DNA from: an uncultured Odoribacter sp.
GTDB taxonomy: Bacteria; Bacteroidota; Bacteroidia; Bacteroidales; Marinifilaceae
Reading direction: 5' to 3'
Assembly: GCA_900544025.1 (NCBI GenBank)
Contig: UQTM01000011.1
Coordinates: 1-64,000, forward strand
Length of the DNA stretch: 64,000 nucleotides
The position numbers were made by a program, and so were the translations under genes. Shown here piece after piece: positions 1 to 7,856 of this stretch. The notes under the pieces were generated by a model. The model saw nothing but the letters and a program-made list of their open reading frames with translations, ran no database searches and was not told where the DNA came from. The stretch's first letter is position 1; each line of letters begins with the position of its first letter.

Positions 1-172
1 AATTCAGACGCTTACTTCTCAAAATTGCATGTTTTGGTTCTTTTTCATCCAAACTTATGCTTGATGATTGCTCTACAGTCTCAATTCTAATGCTCTTTAT
101 TCCTAAGTCATTTAATATGGGTTCTTCTGAATTTCCATATTCTCCTAAATAAATAAATAATATCGCTTTCAT
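1..172 (-). CDS. Partial unknown protein, last gene of the TIR operon
   Basis: The first 57 codons of a gene read from an ATG at 172-170 and run off the left edge. The protein begins MKAILFIYLGEYGNSEEPIL. It starts three bases after the stop of the TIR-WD40 gene, so it is almost certainly translated from the same transcript. The start MKAILFIYLGE suggests a first beta strand of an alpha/beta fold, but too little is present for a family call. No function is assigned. Confidence 0.6.
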   Translation of the reverse strand, partial: MKAILFIYLGEYGNSEEPILNDLGIKSIRIETVEQSSSISLDEKEPKHAILRSKRLN

Positions 173-175
173 AAC

Positions 176-1621
176 TTAATTTATTTTATTAAAAAAAAAT
201 TCCATTTCTTCTTTAGTCATTTTGTCTACAGGTTTATTAAATGTAAAGACAGATAAATATCCAGCTCCATCACATATCATTAATTGGTTAAACGCTGATG
301 AATATTTAATATCATAAACATAATCTTTACATTTCTTTATTATTAATGTTTGCCCTGTTTGCAAATTTCTGATTTTCACAGTTTTATCCTTACTTCCAGT
401 AAAAAGCCATCTACAATCATCACTTAAATAAAGAGTCCTTATGGTATCTATATGTAACTTTATTTCTTCGGTTTTATCATTTTCTTTCTTTATTAAAACT
501 TTCCCCATTGCCGCCCCTATAGCTATATTTTTATTATTAGAAATAGACACGCAAAACAATGGATTGTCAGACTCCTTATTCATTTTTGTTTTCCCTGTAT
601 TGAAGTCTATATAATGCACTATCCCATCAGCACCAACAGAAACCCCCCAATTATATTTTTCTGAGTACTTAAACATAAAAGCATTACTCTTATGTTGAAA
701 TATTTTTTTTAAGTAATTTACTTCTGGAAAGTCATTCTCCTCAATAACTTTATCAAGATTATCAACTAGCCATTCTTTTACGTCTCCATTTCGTTCACTT
801 GTAATCAGTGTTTGAGTTTTAATATTAAAATCGATGCTAAAAATCGATGTTTCAGATTTAAAACAACTTTTAAAATTTGAAAGATTAATGTCTGTTGAAA
901 AAACTTCACCATTATCAAATCCAACTAAATATGTAGAACTATTAGGTATTCTGAATATAACCCTTGAGATGCTGTCAACGGTTTTGATTTTCTCTACAGA
1001 ATTATTGTCCAAATCTACCTTTACTAATTCAGATTCAAATCCAGAACATAGTATTTGGTTTTTATTAGAAGTGAAACAACAACTCGTTAATCTATTATTT
1101 TGAATCTCTATTGTCTGTAAATTAGTTAAAAGAACATCTGGTGCTATTACGTTTTTTGTTGACGGTATATTCTTATTATAAATATCAACCACACGAATAC
1201 TAAATTCATTTATTATTTTATTTCGTTCGGAAGCATTTAGAGCTTCTAATGGTTTTGAGTCTAAATTAAAACTAGCAAAATCCTTTAAATCACTGTGCTT
1301 ATAGGAACAGTAACTTGTAATTAAAGGCAAAATATGTAGACCATCAACTCTGGCTGATTCAAGTATTTTAGGTAATTCAATATTATTTATAAAGTTAGAC
1401 CCTAAAAAACCCGGACCTATAAGTAATATTGCAATTCTACTGTCATTTATTGCGTTAATAATTTGGTCTTTCAAGATTTTTCCTGCTTCCATTTTAGAAT
1501 CATCCCATATATCTAAAATACCTTTTTGCTCAAAAGCACTTAAATATAATTTTAGTCTATCTATCCATTTGACTTCTTCTTGGTCAACATGAGCATAACT
1601 AATGAATACTTTATTTCTCAT
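176..1621 (-). CDS. TIR domain protein with WD40-like repeats
   Basis: A 481-residue protein. Residues 4-13 (KVFISYAHVD) form the first strand of a TIR domain, followed by AILLIGPGFL at 64-73. The likely NADase glutamate is E82 in a helix preceded by S75 (pattern S-x-F-x-x-x-x-E). Residues ~165-470 form a beta-propeller of weak WD40-type repeats; the clearest has GSKDKTVKIRNLQTG. TIR domains in bacterial defence cleave NAD+ or make cyclic ADP-ribose signals; the propeller would be the sensor or scaffold. The start overlaps the stop of the upstream MFS gene by four bases, showing translational coupling. The gene is AT-rich like the rest of its operon. A role in immunity is inferred from domain type only. 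Confidence 0.8.
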   Translation of the reverse strand: MRNKVFISYAHVDQEEVKWIDRLKLYLSAFEQKGILDIWDDSKMEAGKILKDQIINAINDSRIAILLIGPGFLGSNFINNIELPKILESARVDGLHILPLITSYCSYKHSDLKDFASFNLDSKPLEALNASERNKIINEFSIRVVDIYNKNIPSTKNVIAPDVLLTNLQTIEIQNNRLTSCCFTSNKNQILCSGFESELVKVDLDNNSVEKIKTVDSISRVIFRIPNSSTYLVGFDNGEVFSTDINLSNFKSCFKSETSIFSIDFNIKTQTLITSERNGDVKEWLVDNLDKVIEENDFPEVNYLKKIFQHKSNAFMFKYSEKYNWGVSVGADGIVHYIDFNTGKTKMNKESDNPLFCVSISNNKNIAIGAAMGKVLIKKENDKTEEIKLHIDTIRTLYLSDDCRWLFTGSKDKTVKIRNLQTGQTLIIKKCKDYVYDIKYSSAFNQLMICDGAGYLSVFTFNKPVDKMTKEEMEFFFNKIN

Positions 1622-2898
1622 ATTTTATTTACATTACTATCAATTTTATTTTTTGTAAGGTCTCCAACTATAAACCAATAAGAAATAGCTCCCAAAAATG
1701 CAAGAAAACAAGAAAGTATAAAAGGTGCAAGAAATGATTTTGTCATATAATACAAATATCCAGTAATAATTGGTGCAACAATACCTGCAATATTGGAAAA
1801 TGTATTTTGAATACTTCCAACAATCGCTATTGAACGTTTATTAACAGTTAATTCATCAGGCATACTCCAAATCCCAACTGATGCAGAGATTAAGAACATA
1901 TAAGATAATGTTATTAGCCCGATAACAACTATCATGTTAGATGAAAATAAACTGAAAGTAATAACTGATGAAAATATGAGACCTATACATATTGGTATTT
2001 TTTTTGCATAATTTACAGATATTCCCTTTGAGATTGACACATCAATTATATGCCCTGTAAATAGTTCCCCTAGTACGGCAAATATAGGTGGAAAAAGTGC
2101 AGCAAAACTAAGAGATATAAATTCTAATCCTTTAGACTCAATCAAATAAGTAGGAAACCAAGTTAAATGGAAGCTTTTCAAGTAATTATAGCAAAAAAAG
2201 CCCAAAGACATCCCCAAAACTTTCTTATTTAAAAGATATTTTTTCCATTCAATTTTCTCTTTTTTATCTATAGTGAAGATATCTTTATCTAATATATTAG
2301 CTTCTTCCTTTGTAATTTTAGGATGTTTAGTTGGATTGTCTCTATAAAAGATATACCAAACAACACTCCAAATTAACCCAATTATACCAGAAACTATAAA
2401 GCAAATTCTCCAATTATATCTTACTATTAAATAAATAATAATTGGAGCTGCAATAGCGGTTCCTATATAAGACCCTGCATCAAATAATCCAGTTGCTTTC
2501 CCTCGTTCTTTTTTAGGAAACCATTTTGATACAGAATATGCATTACTTGGAAATGTGGGGGATTCAAATCCTCCTATAAAAAAGCGAGAAGAAAATAAAC
2601 TATAAAAACTAGAAGTAAATCCGCTTAAAATTGTTGCTAATGACAATAATATGGTTGAGAAGAAAAGCGAAATACGAGACCCAAATTTAAAAATCAAAAT
2701 GCCACCTAAAGGCATTAATAATACATATCCGAATGAAAAAGCAGAAAGAATATAACCTTTTTCAATATCAGATAAAGAAAATTCTTTGGAGATTGCTATT
2801 ATAGCATGAGATATATTTACTCTATCAAGATAGTTTATCGCAACGCCGAGAAACATCAAGATACCAATCTTCCACCTGATTGTTCTAAAAAGTTTCAT
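1618..2898 (-). CDS. MFS permease, anion:cation symporter type
   Basis: A 426-residue integral membrane protein with about twelve hydrophobic segments. The first helix carries NYLDRVNISHA, the signature of the ACS (hexuronate/phthalate/sugar-phosphate) branch of the major facilitator superfamily. The loop after helix 2 has a G-x-x-x-x-x-F-G-S-R version of the MFS loop motif. It would import an organic anion; the substrate cannot be read from sequence. It overlaps both neighbours by four bases (HAD upstream, TIR-WD40 downstream), so it is expressed with them. A permease between two TIR genes is unusual: either a metabolic pair (HAD plus MFS) has been captured, or transport is part of the system. 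Confidence 0.85.
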   Translation of the reverse strand: MKLFRTIRWKIGILMFLGVAINYLDRVNISHAIIAISKEFSLSDIEKGYILSAFSFGYVLLMPLGGILIFKFGSRISLFFSTILLSLATILSGFTSSFYSLFSSRFFIGGFESPTFPSNAYSVSKWFPKKERGKATGLFDAGSYIGTAIAAPIIIYLIVRYNWRICFIVSGIIGLIWSVVWYIFYRDNPTKHPKITKEEANILDKDIFTIDKKEKIEWKKYLLNKKVLGMSLGFFCYNYLKSFHLTWFPTYLIESKGLEFISLSFAALFPPIFAVLGELFTGHIIDVSISKGISVNYAKKIPICIGLIFSSVITFSLFSSNMIVVIGLITLSYMFLISASVGIWSMPDELTVNKRSIAIVGSIQNTFSNIAGIVAPIITGYLYYMTKSFLAPFILSCFLAFLGAISYWFIVGDLTKNKIDSNVNKI

Positions 2899-3554
2899 AC
2901 TAAAAAATCTTCCATATTTAGAATTCGATTTTCAATAATAAAATCGACAAGTTGCTCATAGCTTTCATAGACCAATCCTGTTATGCCATTCTCAATAGCG
3001 GTATTAACAGTCTTTTCTCTATCATCAATGAATAAGATATTTTGGGGATTCGTAACATTGCATTCAGATATTAAATTAATAAATGATTCTTTCGATGGCT
3101 TTATTAACTTATTCTGAAAAGAACATATCATAATATCAAAATGCTTATTTAAGCTATAGGTATCTGACATGTATTTATAACGTTCCCTATCTGTATTTGT
3201 AAAGAGACCTAATTTTATTGATTTCCTATTTTTGATTAAAAGTAATAACTCCAATATTCTGTTATCAAGTATATATGTCTTAGCCCACATTCTTTGCAAA
3301 ATATCATAATCTACAGTTTTACCCTTCTCATTCTTTGATAAATCAATAACCCAATCCCAAAATTCGGTCATAGATATTTTATCAATTCTGAAAAGCTTTC
3401 CTTGCTCTGATTTCTCTGAAATTAGCTGCTTTGACTCTTCCATAGAAACGTTGAGTAATTTCGCAAAAAATGACTGATAGGGTTCGCAGTAATGATGGGC
3501 TAAAACACCACCATAATCAACGATGATAGTTGAGATATGTTGCAAATCATCCAT
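2895..3554 (-). CDS. HAD-family hydrolase
   Basis: A 219-residue HAD superfamily hydrolase of subfamily IA type. Motif I is V-D-Y-G-G-V-L near residues 12-18, with the nucleophilic Asp. Motif II is LFTNTD near residues 117-122. The motif III lysine is in KPSKESF, and motif IV is FIDDREKTV near 174-182. Such enzymes are phosphatases or dehalogenases for small molecules. The stop overlaps the MFS start by four bases, and it begins 17 bases after the small membrane protein. The substrate is unknown; dephosphorylation of a sugar phosphate or nucleotide product made by the TIR enzymes is a speculation from context. Confidence 0.8.
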   Translation of the reverse strand: MDDLQHISTIIVDYGGVLAHHYCEPYQSFFAKLLNVSMEESKQLISEKSEQGKLFRIDKISMTEFWDWVIDLSKNEKGKTVDYDILQRMWAKTYILDNRILELLLLIKNRKSIKLGLFTNTDRERYKYMSDTYSLNKHFDIMICSFQNKLIKPSKESFINLISECNVTNPQNILFIDDREKTVNTAIENGITGLVYESYEQLVDFIIENRILNMEDFLV

Positions 3555-3571
3555 GTGTTTTCATATAAAGA

Positions 3572-4012
3572 CTAACTTCCACAAGCACCAAGTATGTAAA
3601 TAAATAATACCACGAGTCCATAGAAAGGTAAAGTTGAAAATGATATAATTGACTTCAAAGTTGCACAAAATTGTGTGCCAAAATTAGATATTCCTTTTAT
3701 AGTATATAATTCTTCAACATAAATACCAGATTCTACTTTTGTCAAAAACTCTTCTTGTTTTTTGATAAAAAGTCTTTCCAGCCCCAAATAATAACAATCT
3801 AAGAAGAAAAATAAAGATACTGGAATATAACAAATCCATATATTCTTAAACCCAGAATTTTTATCTACTATTAATACCAACATAGCCGCAATTATAGTAA
3901 TAGCCCATGTTTTACAATTCGCACTATTATTTGCCATTCTACTGATTATATTCTGCATCATTGAAATATGAGCTTGAACAGCAGGACAATCTTTATTTTT
4001 CAAAGTACTCAT
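3572..4012 (-). CDS. Small three-pass membrane protein beside TIR gene (SLATT-like effector candidate)
   Basis: A 146-residue protein with a soluble amphipathic N-terminus (about residues 1-34). It has three hydrophobic segments at about 35-50, 57-78 and 125-143, and a charged loop (about 79-115) between the second and third. The layout resembles SLATT and similar pore-type effector families that sit beside nucleotide-signal or TIR genes. I recognise the architecture rather than a definite family. Its ATG lies inside the last codons of the upstream TIR gene (20-base overlap), the strongest coupling in the operon, which argues the two work as a pair. The inferred role is a membrane-disrupting effector gated by the TIR product. 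Confidence 0.6.
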   Translation of the reverse strand: MSTLKNKDCPAVQAHISMMQNIISRMANNSANCKTWAITIIAAMLVLIVDKNSGFKNIWICYIPVSLFFFLDCYYLGLERLFIKKQEEFLTKVESGIYVEELYTIKGISNFGTQFCATLKSIISFSTLPFYGLVVLFIYILGACGS

Positions 4013-4820
4013 ATTTTTTACTTTTTGAAATTATTTCATATAACGTATCTAAAACATGCTTAGAATAATTAGGTGCATATTTTTTTCCACTAAATTTCCA
4101 TGTAGATTCCCATTCTCGGAAAATATCCACATCGATAGATGTAAGATGTTCCGTGTTTATTATATATTCTATATCTAATCCTTTTTTTAGTTCTCCACCT
4201 TCAGAAAAAGATTCCGTCATTCTCTTTATTCGATATTCTTCTATTGGCTTTTTTCTTATCAAATTTGTTATTGCAATTTCTGAATATATCCATGGAGATT
4301 TAGTTTTTAAAATAACTTCATTTGGAGTTATCGAATTTGGAGTATTTAAAAATAATATACATTCTGCTTTGTCTATCATCATTGTTAATGCCGTAGAAAG
4401 CATCATATGAACATGACTTGTTGAATAATTTCGCTTAACATAGTCGTATGTTTCACCACTTGGGTTTAAACAATACTCATTGTCAATAATTCTCAATAAA
4501 TTGTCAGAATATCCCCAAATACAAGAATCAATAAAAACGGATAACCCGAAGCGAGTATTAAGATATTCAGATAATGCTATTGCTAGATTTTCATCCTGAT
4601 GTGAATGAGAAATAAATATATCTGCATTTATTTGCGGAAACCAATTATCTTGCATTCTTGAACCATCAAGACTTCCATTCTCTAGGATAAAAGAATTTAA
4701 TTTATCTTCTATTTTAATCTTACTTATGTTATATCTCTCTCTACCAGACTCAATAAGCATATTATAACTATCTTTATTAAAGTCTGATGAGTTTAAAAAT
4801 AATTCAAAGCCTGTATGCAT
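3993..4820 (-). CDS. TIR domain protein, first gene of the operon
   Basis: A 275-residue protein. Residues 1-65 are an uncharacterised leader; the TIR fold then starts with DIFISHSHQDE at 67-77. Strand ECILFLNTPNS lies at 153-163. The helix SPWIYSE at 175-181 matches the S-x-W-x-x-x-E pattern that carries the catalytic glutamate in NAD-cleaving TIR domains. The domain is longer than usual because of an insert at about 105-150. It is first in a six-gene minus-strand operon, about ten bases downstream of a predicted transcription start. It overlaps the next gene by 20 bases. Catalytic activity is supported by the motif; the biological role (defence) is inferred. Confidence 0.8.
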   Translation of the reverse strand: MHTGFELFLNSSDFNKDSYNMLIESGRERYNISKIKIEDKLNSFILENGSLDGSRMQDNWFPQINADIFISHSHQDENLAIALSEYLNTRFGLSVFIDSCIWGYSDNLLRIIDNEYCLNPSGETYDYVKRNYSTSHVHMMLSTALTMMIDKAECILFLNTPNSITPNEVILKTKSPWIYSEIAITNLIRKKPIEEYRIKRMTESFSEGGELKKGLDIEYIINTEHLTSIDVDIFREWESTWKFSGKKYAPNYSKHVLDTLYEIISKSKKYEYFEK

Positions 4821-4835
4821 TTTTATTTTTTATTG

Positions 4836-4843
4836 CAAAAATA
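4836..4843 (-). promoter_or_regulatory. -7 box of the TIR operon promoter
   Basis: On the minus strand the sequence reads TATTTTTG, a match to the Bacteroidota TAnnTTTG -7 element. It sits 15 bases before the ATG of the first TIR gene, so the leader would be only about ten bases. No convincing -33 box is seen. Confidence 0.45.
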
Positions 4844-4935
4844 ATAAAATGCCCCAATTAACTTAGTATTAACAAATATAATTATTTGAATTTCAAATAA
4901 AGACATAAATTTAAGATTATAAAGCGGTTTCTTTG

Positions 4936-4978
4936 CTACTTTCTTTTTCAGCTTACTTCACGAAAGAAAGTAGTTTTT
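4936..4978 (+). terminator. Hairpin with T-tract between divergent genes
   Basis: An 11-bp perfect stem, CTACTTTCTTT at 4936-4946 with AAAGAAAGTAG at 4963-4973, followed by TTTTT. It has the form of a rho-independent terminator reading rightwards, yet no gene on the plus strand is seen to its left. It may be a leftover of a lost gene. Confidence 0.45.
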
Positions 4979-4995
4979 ATTTGCACTGTGCAAAT
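4979..4995. repeat. 17-bp perfect palindrome
   Basis: ATTTGCAC-T-GTGCAAAT, directly after the T-tract of the preceding hairpin. It lies in the 407-bp gap between the divergent TIR and Crp-family genes. It could be an operator or a recombination site; nothing else in this gap is recognisable apart from the promoters. Confidence 0.4.
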
Positions 4996-5200
4996 AGCAA
5001 GGTGTGTTCAAAGAAACAAGAAATGTGATTGTAATCTATTGAATAATAGATTTTTGAAGAAGAAGAGTATAACAATGGGTAACGATATAGAAACGAGCGA
5101 ACTTCTTTAGTCTGCTGTGTTTTTCCATTGCTTCAAATAACTCTACCACAAAGATAAATCATTTTGTTGAAACCTTGCCAAATATATCCATCATTCTTCG

Positions 5201-5219
5201 TATCTTTGTAATTACAAAG
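5201..5219 (+). promoter_or_regulatory. -7 box overlapped by a 16-bp palindrome (candidate autoregulatory operator)
   Basis: TATCTTTG at 5201-5208 fits TAnnTTTG. The perfect palindrome CTTTGTAATTACAAAG (5204-5219) covers the end of this box and the expected transcription start. It lies nine bases before the ATG of a Crp/Fnr-family gene. A dimeric HTH regulator bound here would block its own promoter, so autorepression is a reasonable inference. Confidence 0.5.
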
Positions 5220-5227
5220 CATTTAAC

Positions 5228-5794
5228 ATGGATAAATTCAATGCGAATGAAAGTGTAGATACTACGAGATTAGAAAAACTATTTCTTGAAAGTGGCACAC
5301 TAAAAGTATTTAGAAAAAATGAATATATGGTTCGTCAAAACGATAAAACTAACCATATAGGCTTTGTTGCATCTGGTATATTCCGTCTTACTCGCATAGA
5401 TACGAACGGTAACGAATGGATTGTTGGTTACAGTTTTGAAAATAATTTCGTATGTGATTATCCATCTTTAATTAATAGAACCGATGCAACGGTTAGCATA
5501 CAGGCAACAACTGATTGCGAGGTCTATTTACTATCTCTAAGCAAACTCAACCAATTTTGGGAAACCGATATGGAAACACAGCGTTTAGGCAGGCGTATTG
5601 CCGAAACCATGTTTGCAGAGATATACCAACGCTTATTAGGGTTCTATTGCGATACTCCTGAACAACGCTATCAGACGTTAATGAAGAGATGTCCTGATTT
5701 GCAAGAACTAATAACTTTAAAGGAAATAGCACTTTTTCTCGGTGTAACTCCTGAAACTCTAAGTAGAATCCGCAAAAAACAACTGCAAAAATAG
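5228..5794 (+). CDS. Crp/Fnr family transcriptional regulator
   Basis: A 188-residue protein. Residues ~20-110 form a cyclic-nucleotide-binding type beta-roll (NHIGFVASGIFRLTRID and following). A long dimer helix follows, and a C-terminal winged helix at about 150-188 has the recognition helix TPETLSRIRKKQ. No cysteine cluster for an Fe-S centre is present in the N-terminus, so it is not a classic FNR. This short form (about 190 residues) is typical of Bacteroidota stress or metabolite-responsive regulators. It is followed by a terminator and then a separate RlmJ-like gene. A palindrome over its promoter suggests autoregulation. Confidence 0.85.
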   Translation: MDKFNANESVDTTRLEKLFLESGTLKVFRKNEYMVRQNDKTNHIGFVASGIFRLTRIDTNGNEWIVGYSFENNFVCDYPSLINRTDATVSIQATTDCEVYLLSLSKLNQFWETDMETQRLGRRIAETMFAEIYQRLLGFYCDTPEQRYQTLMKRCPDLQELITLKEIALFLGVTPETLSRIRKKQLQK

Positions 5795-5796
5795 AG

Positions 5797-5821
5797 GTCT
5801 TGACTTTCGTCAAGGCTTTTT
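5797..5821 (+). terminator. Rho-independent terminator after the Crp-family gene
   Basis: Stem CTTGAC (5799-5804) with GTCAAG (5809-5814) and a short loop, followed by GCTTTTT. It ends the monocistronic regulator transcript. Confidence 0.6.
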
Positions 5822-5869
5822 CGCTTTTTACTACCTAATATTGCCACCATAATGATAAACTGAATTATT

Positions 5870-6751
5870 ATGGTAACTTACACTCACTTCGGCAAACAAC
5901 CCGATGTTCTTAAACATCTTGTTCTCTGCGAGGTTCTTCAAATAGAAAAACCGCAGATATATGTAGAAACAAATTCAGCGTGTGCCATCTATACAATGAC
6001 ACATACTCCCGAACAAGAATATGGTATTTATCACTTCCTGAACGAAGCGAATAAAGATGCTACACTAAAAAACTCCCTTTATTATCAATTAGAGAGTGAA
6101 AGCATGGCAAATGGAAACTATTTAGGTTCTCCGGCATTAGCCATGAAAGTATTGAATAATGATGTTAAGGGGTGTCTATTCTTTGATTTAGAAAAAGAGG
6201 CACTGGAGAATATTGAATCATTTGTAAGACACCAAGCTGTTGCACCATCAATTAGAACCTTTAACTGCGATTCGATTGATGGAGTATTAAAGCTATTGCC
6301 ATCATTACCCAAATCCACGTTTCTACATATAGACCCTTACGAGATAGATAAACCCAATAGCAATGCAAATACTTATCTTGATGTATTAATCAGTGCTACC
6401 AAATTGGGGATGAAGTGTTTGTTGTGGTACGGATTTATGACCATTAACGATAAACAGGCACTCAATAAATCCATGTCTGAGAAATTTAACAAGGCAGGCA
6501 TTAAGGATTATACGTGTTCAGAGCTGATTATGAACGCTATAAAAAAAGATACAGTAATCTGTAATCCCGGCATATTGGGAAGCGGAATCTTAGCAACCAA
6601 CTTATTCCAAAAATCCAATGCAGTGATTCAGGATTATAGTAAAAAACTGGTTGAAATCTATAAAAACGCTCAATATAAAAAATTTAATGGGAGTTTATAT
6701 AATGATGCCATAAATAAAAAACAAAATATTAGAATCAAAAGACATCTTTAA
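5870..6751 (+). CDS. RlmJ-like (23S rRNA adenine-N6) methyltransferase homologue
   Basis: A 293-residue protein that follows the order of landmarks of RlmJ. These are FGKQPDVLKH at the N-terminus, ETNSACAIY where the SAM-binding glycine-rich loop lies, GSPALAMKVL, FFDLEKEALENI, then HIDPYEID, and a GSGILATN strand near the C-terminus. In RlmJ the catalytic loop is D-P-P-Y; here it reads D-P-Y, lacking one proline. The SAM loop also lacks the usual G-x-G. The fold assignment is fairly good, but the activity is doubtful. It sits alone between the Crp-family gene and the mobilization module, so it may be cargo of the outer mobile element. Confidence 0.6.
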   Translation: MVTYTHFGKQPDVLKHLVLCEVLQIEKPQIYVETNSACAIYTMTHTPEQEYGIYHFLNEANKDATLKNSLYYQLESESMANGNYLGSPALAMKVLNNDVKGCLFFDLEKEALENIESFVRHQAVAPSIRTFNCDSIDGVLKLLPSLPKSTFLHIDPYEIDKPNSNANTYLDVLISATKLGMKCLLWYGFMTINDKQALNKSMSEKFNKAGIKDYTCSELIMNAIKKDTVICNPGILGSGILATNLFQKSNAVIQDYSKKLVEIYKNAQYKKFNGSLYNDAINKKQNIRIKRHL

Positions 6752-6762
6752 TTGTGTGAATC

Positions 6763-7375
6763 ATGAAAGAATTATCCGAACAGAGATTTTTCCGGTTATT
6801 GTCGGAATACTCACAAAAAGAGTTTACCGTAAATGATTTTACGGCAGCATTACAAGAACTTGCCAATCACTTGGCAAGCATTGCTATAAATGAACAAGAC
6901 TACGCTGTATTGTTACGTTATCTCTCCTTTGGACTTAACAGGCTTAAATCGCATCGAGTACAATTTGAGCAGGGGGAAAAATGCCTTGTTATTGCTTATT
7001 GATGAAGCAATAGGACTTGTAAACACAGAACTTCGTATACTCAATATGCGAATTAAATATCCGGTTCAATTCCAGAACCGAAAGAATAACTTACCATCAT
7101 CCCCGCTACACCTAATAGATGAAACTTATCTTATTGAAATAATGGAGCTTGTTAGCGGACTATTCCTATCTAAGAGAGTAGTAACGCATATTGGAACAGA
7201 ATCCCCCCTTACAGAAATTGGAAAAGCATTTGAATATCTCTTCAATATCAAATTGGGGGATGTTCACAAGAAGCATGAAAGCGTTATTAAGCGTAAGCCA
7301 TCCAAAGTAACTGAATTTTTAGATACACTTCGTAAAGCTATTATCGAAGAAAGCAAGAAGAAAGGCTATTTGTAA
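6763..7375 (+). pseudogene. RteC-like regulator, split by a +1 frameshift
   Basis: Codons from 6763 (MKELSEQRFFRLL) run in one frame to about 6972. The reading then continues in the next frame as GKNALLLLIDEAIGL through to the stop at 7375. The switch falls in a GGGGGAAAAA run, and skipping one base restores a continuous protein of about 203 residues. The C-terminal half (FEYLFNIKLGDVHKK, then VTEFLDTLRKAI) resembles RteC, the regulator of excision and transfer in Bacteroides conjugative elements. It starts 11 bases after the RlmJ-like gene and ends before a strong terminator. Alternatives are a sequencing indel or slippage in the homopolymer. Confidence 0.6.
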
Positions 7376-7400
7376 ATCAACAATTTAGCAACTATTTATG

Positions 7401-7433
7401 GGGGTGTACCAGTGGTACACCCCTAACTTTTTT
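7401..7433 (+). terminator. Strong rho-independent terminator
   Basis: A perfect 10-bp stem GGGGTGTACC (7401-7410) with GGTACACCCC (7414-7423), three-base loop AGT, followed by a T-rich tract. It lies 26 bases after the RteC-like stop codon. Confidence 0.7.
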
Positions 7434-7504
7434 ACACTCATTTGCCGAACTTTGCTTCATCAATCGATTGAAAACAATAATGTTAAACTAAAAAATGAAG
7501 CAAA

Positions 7505-7856
7505 ATGTATGTAGATAACGAAAACTTCGACAAGTGGATGGAACGGTTATCAAAGAAGCTCTCCGAAATCGGGCAAGACCTAAAATCCCTTATCAATACT
7601 GACAAGGTATTGGACGGAAAACGATAAGATACTCGACAATCAAGATTTGGCTTTCCTGCTAAAAGTATCTTTCCGAACCTTGCAACGGTATCGGGCAAGT
7701 GGCAAACTTCCTTATTTTACGATAAGCCACAAGACCTATTATCGTGCAGCCGACATCCGGACTTTTATTCAAGAAAATGCTGATTGCAAGACCTATGAAC
7801 GGTTCAAAAAGGAAAATCAACTCGATAAGCAAACCGAAGCAGAACAAGGTGGGTAA
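7505..7856 (+). pseudogene. HTH (excisionase-like) DNA-binding protein, frameshifted
   Basis: The ATG at 7505 opens MYVDNENFDKWMERLSKKL and reads to a stop at 7625-7627. Skipping one G near 7616 gives a continuous reading LDENDKILDNQDLAFLLKVS into the frame that ends at 7856. The full product would be about 116 residues: an N-terminal coiled segment and a MerR/excisionase type helix-turn-helix (DLAFLLKVSFRTLQRYRASG). Such proteins are found at the start of mobilization regions of Bacteroides elements and act in excision or transcription. A product starting at 7647 could still contain the HTH. This is the second of four lesions in the module. Confidence 0.65.

Noticed and set aside
3572..4820. 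Calling the TIR pair a Thoeris system
   Set aside because: No ThsA-like SIR2/SLOG or Macro-domain partner is present; the membrane protein is of another type.
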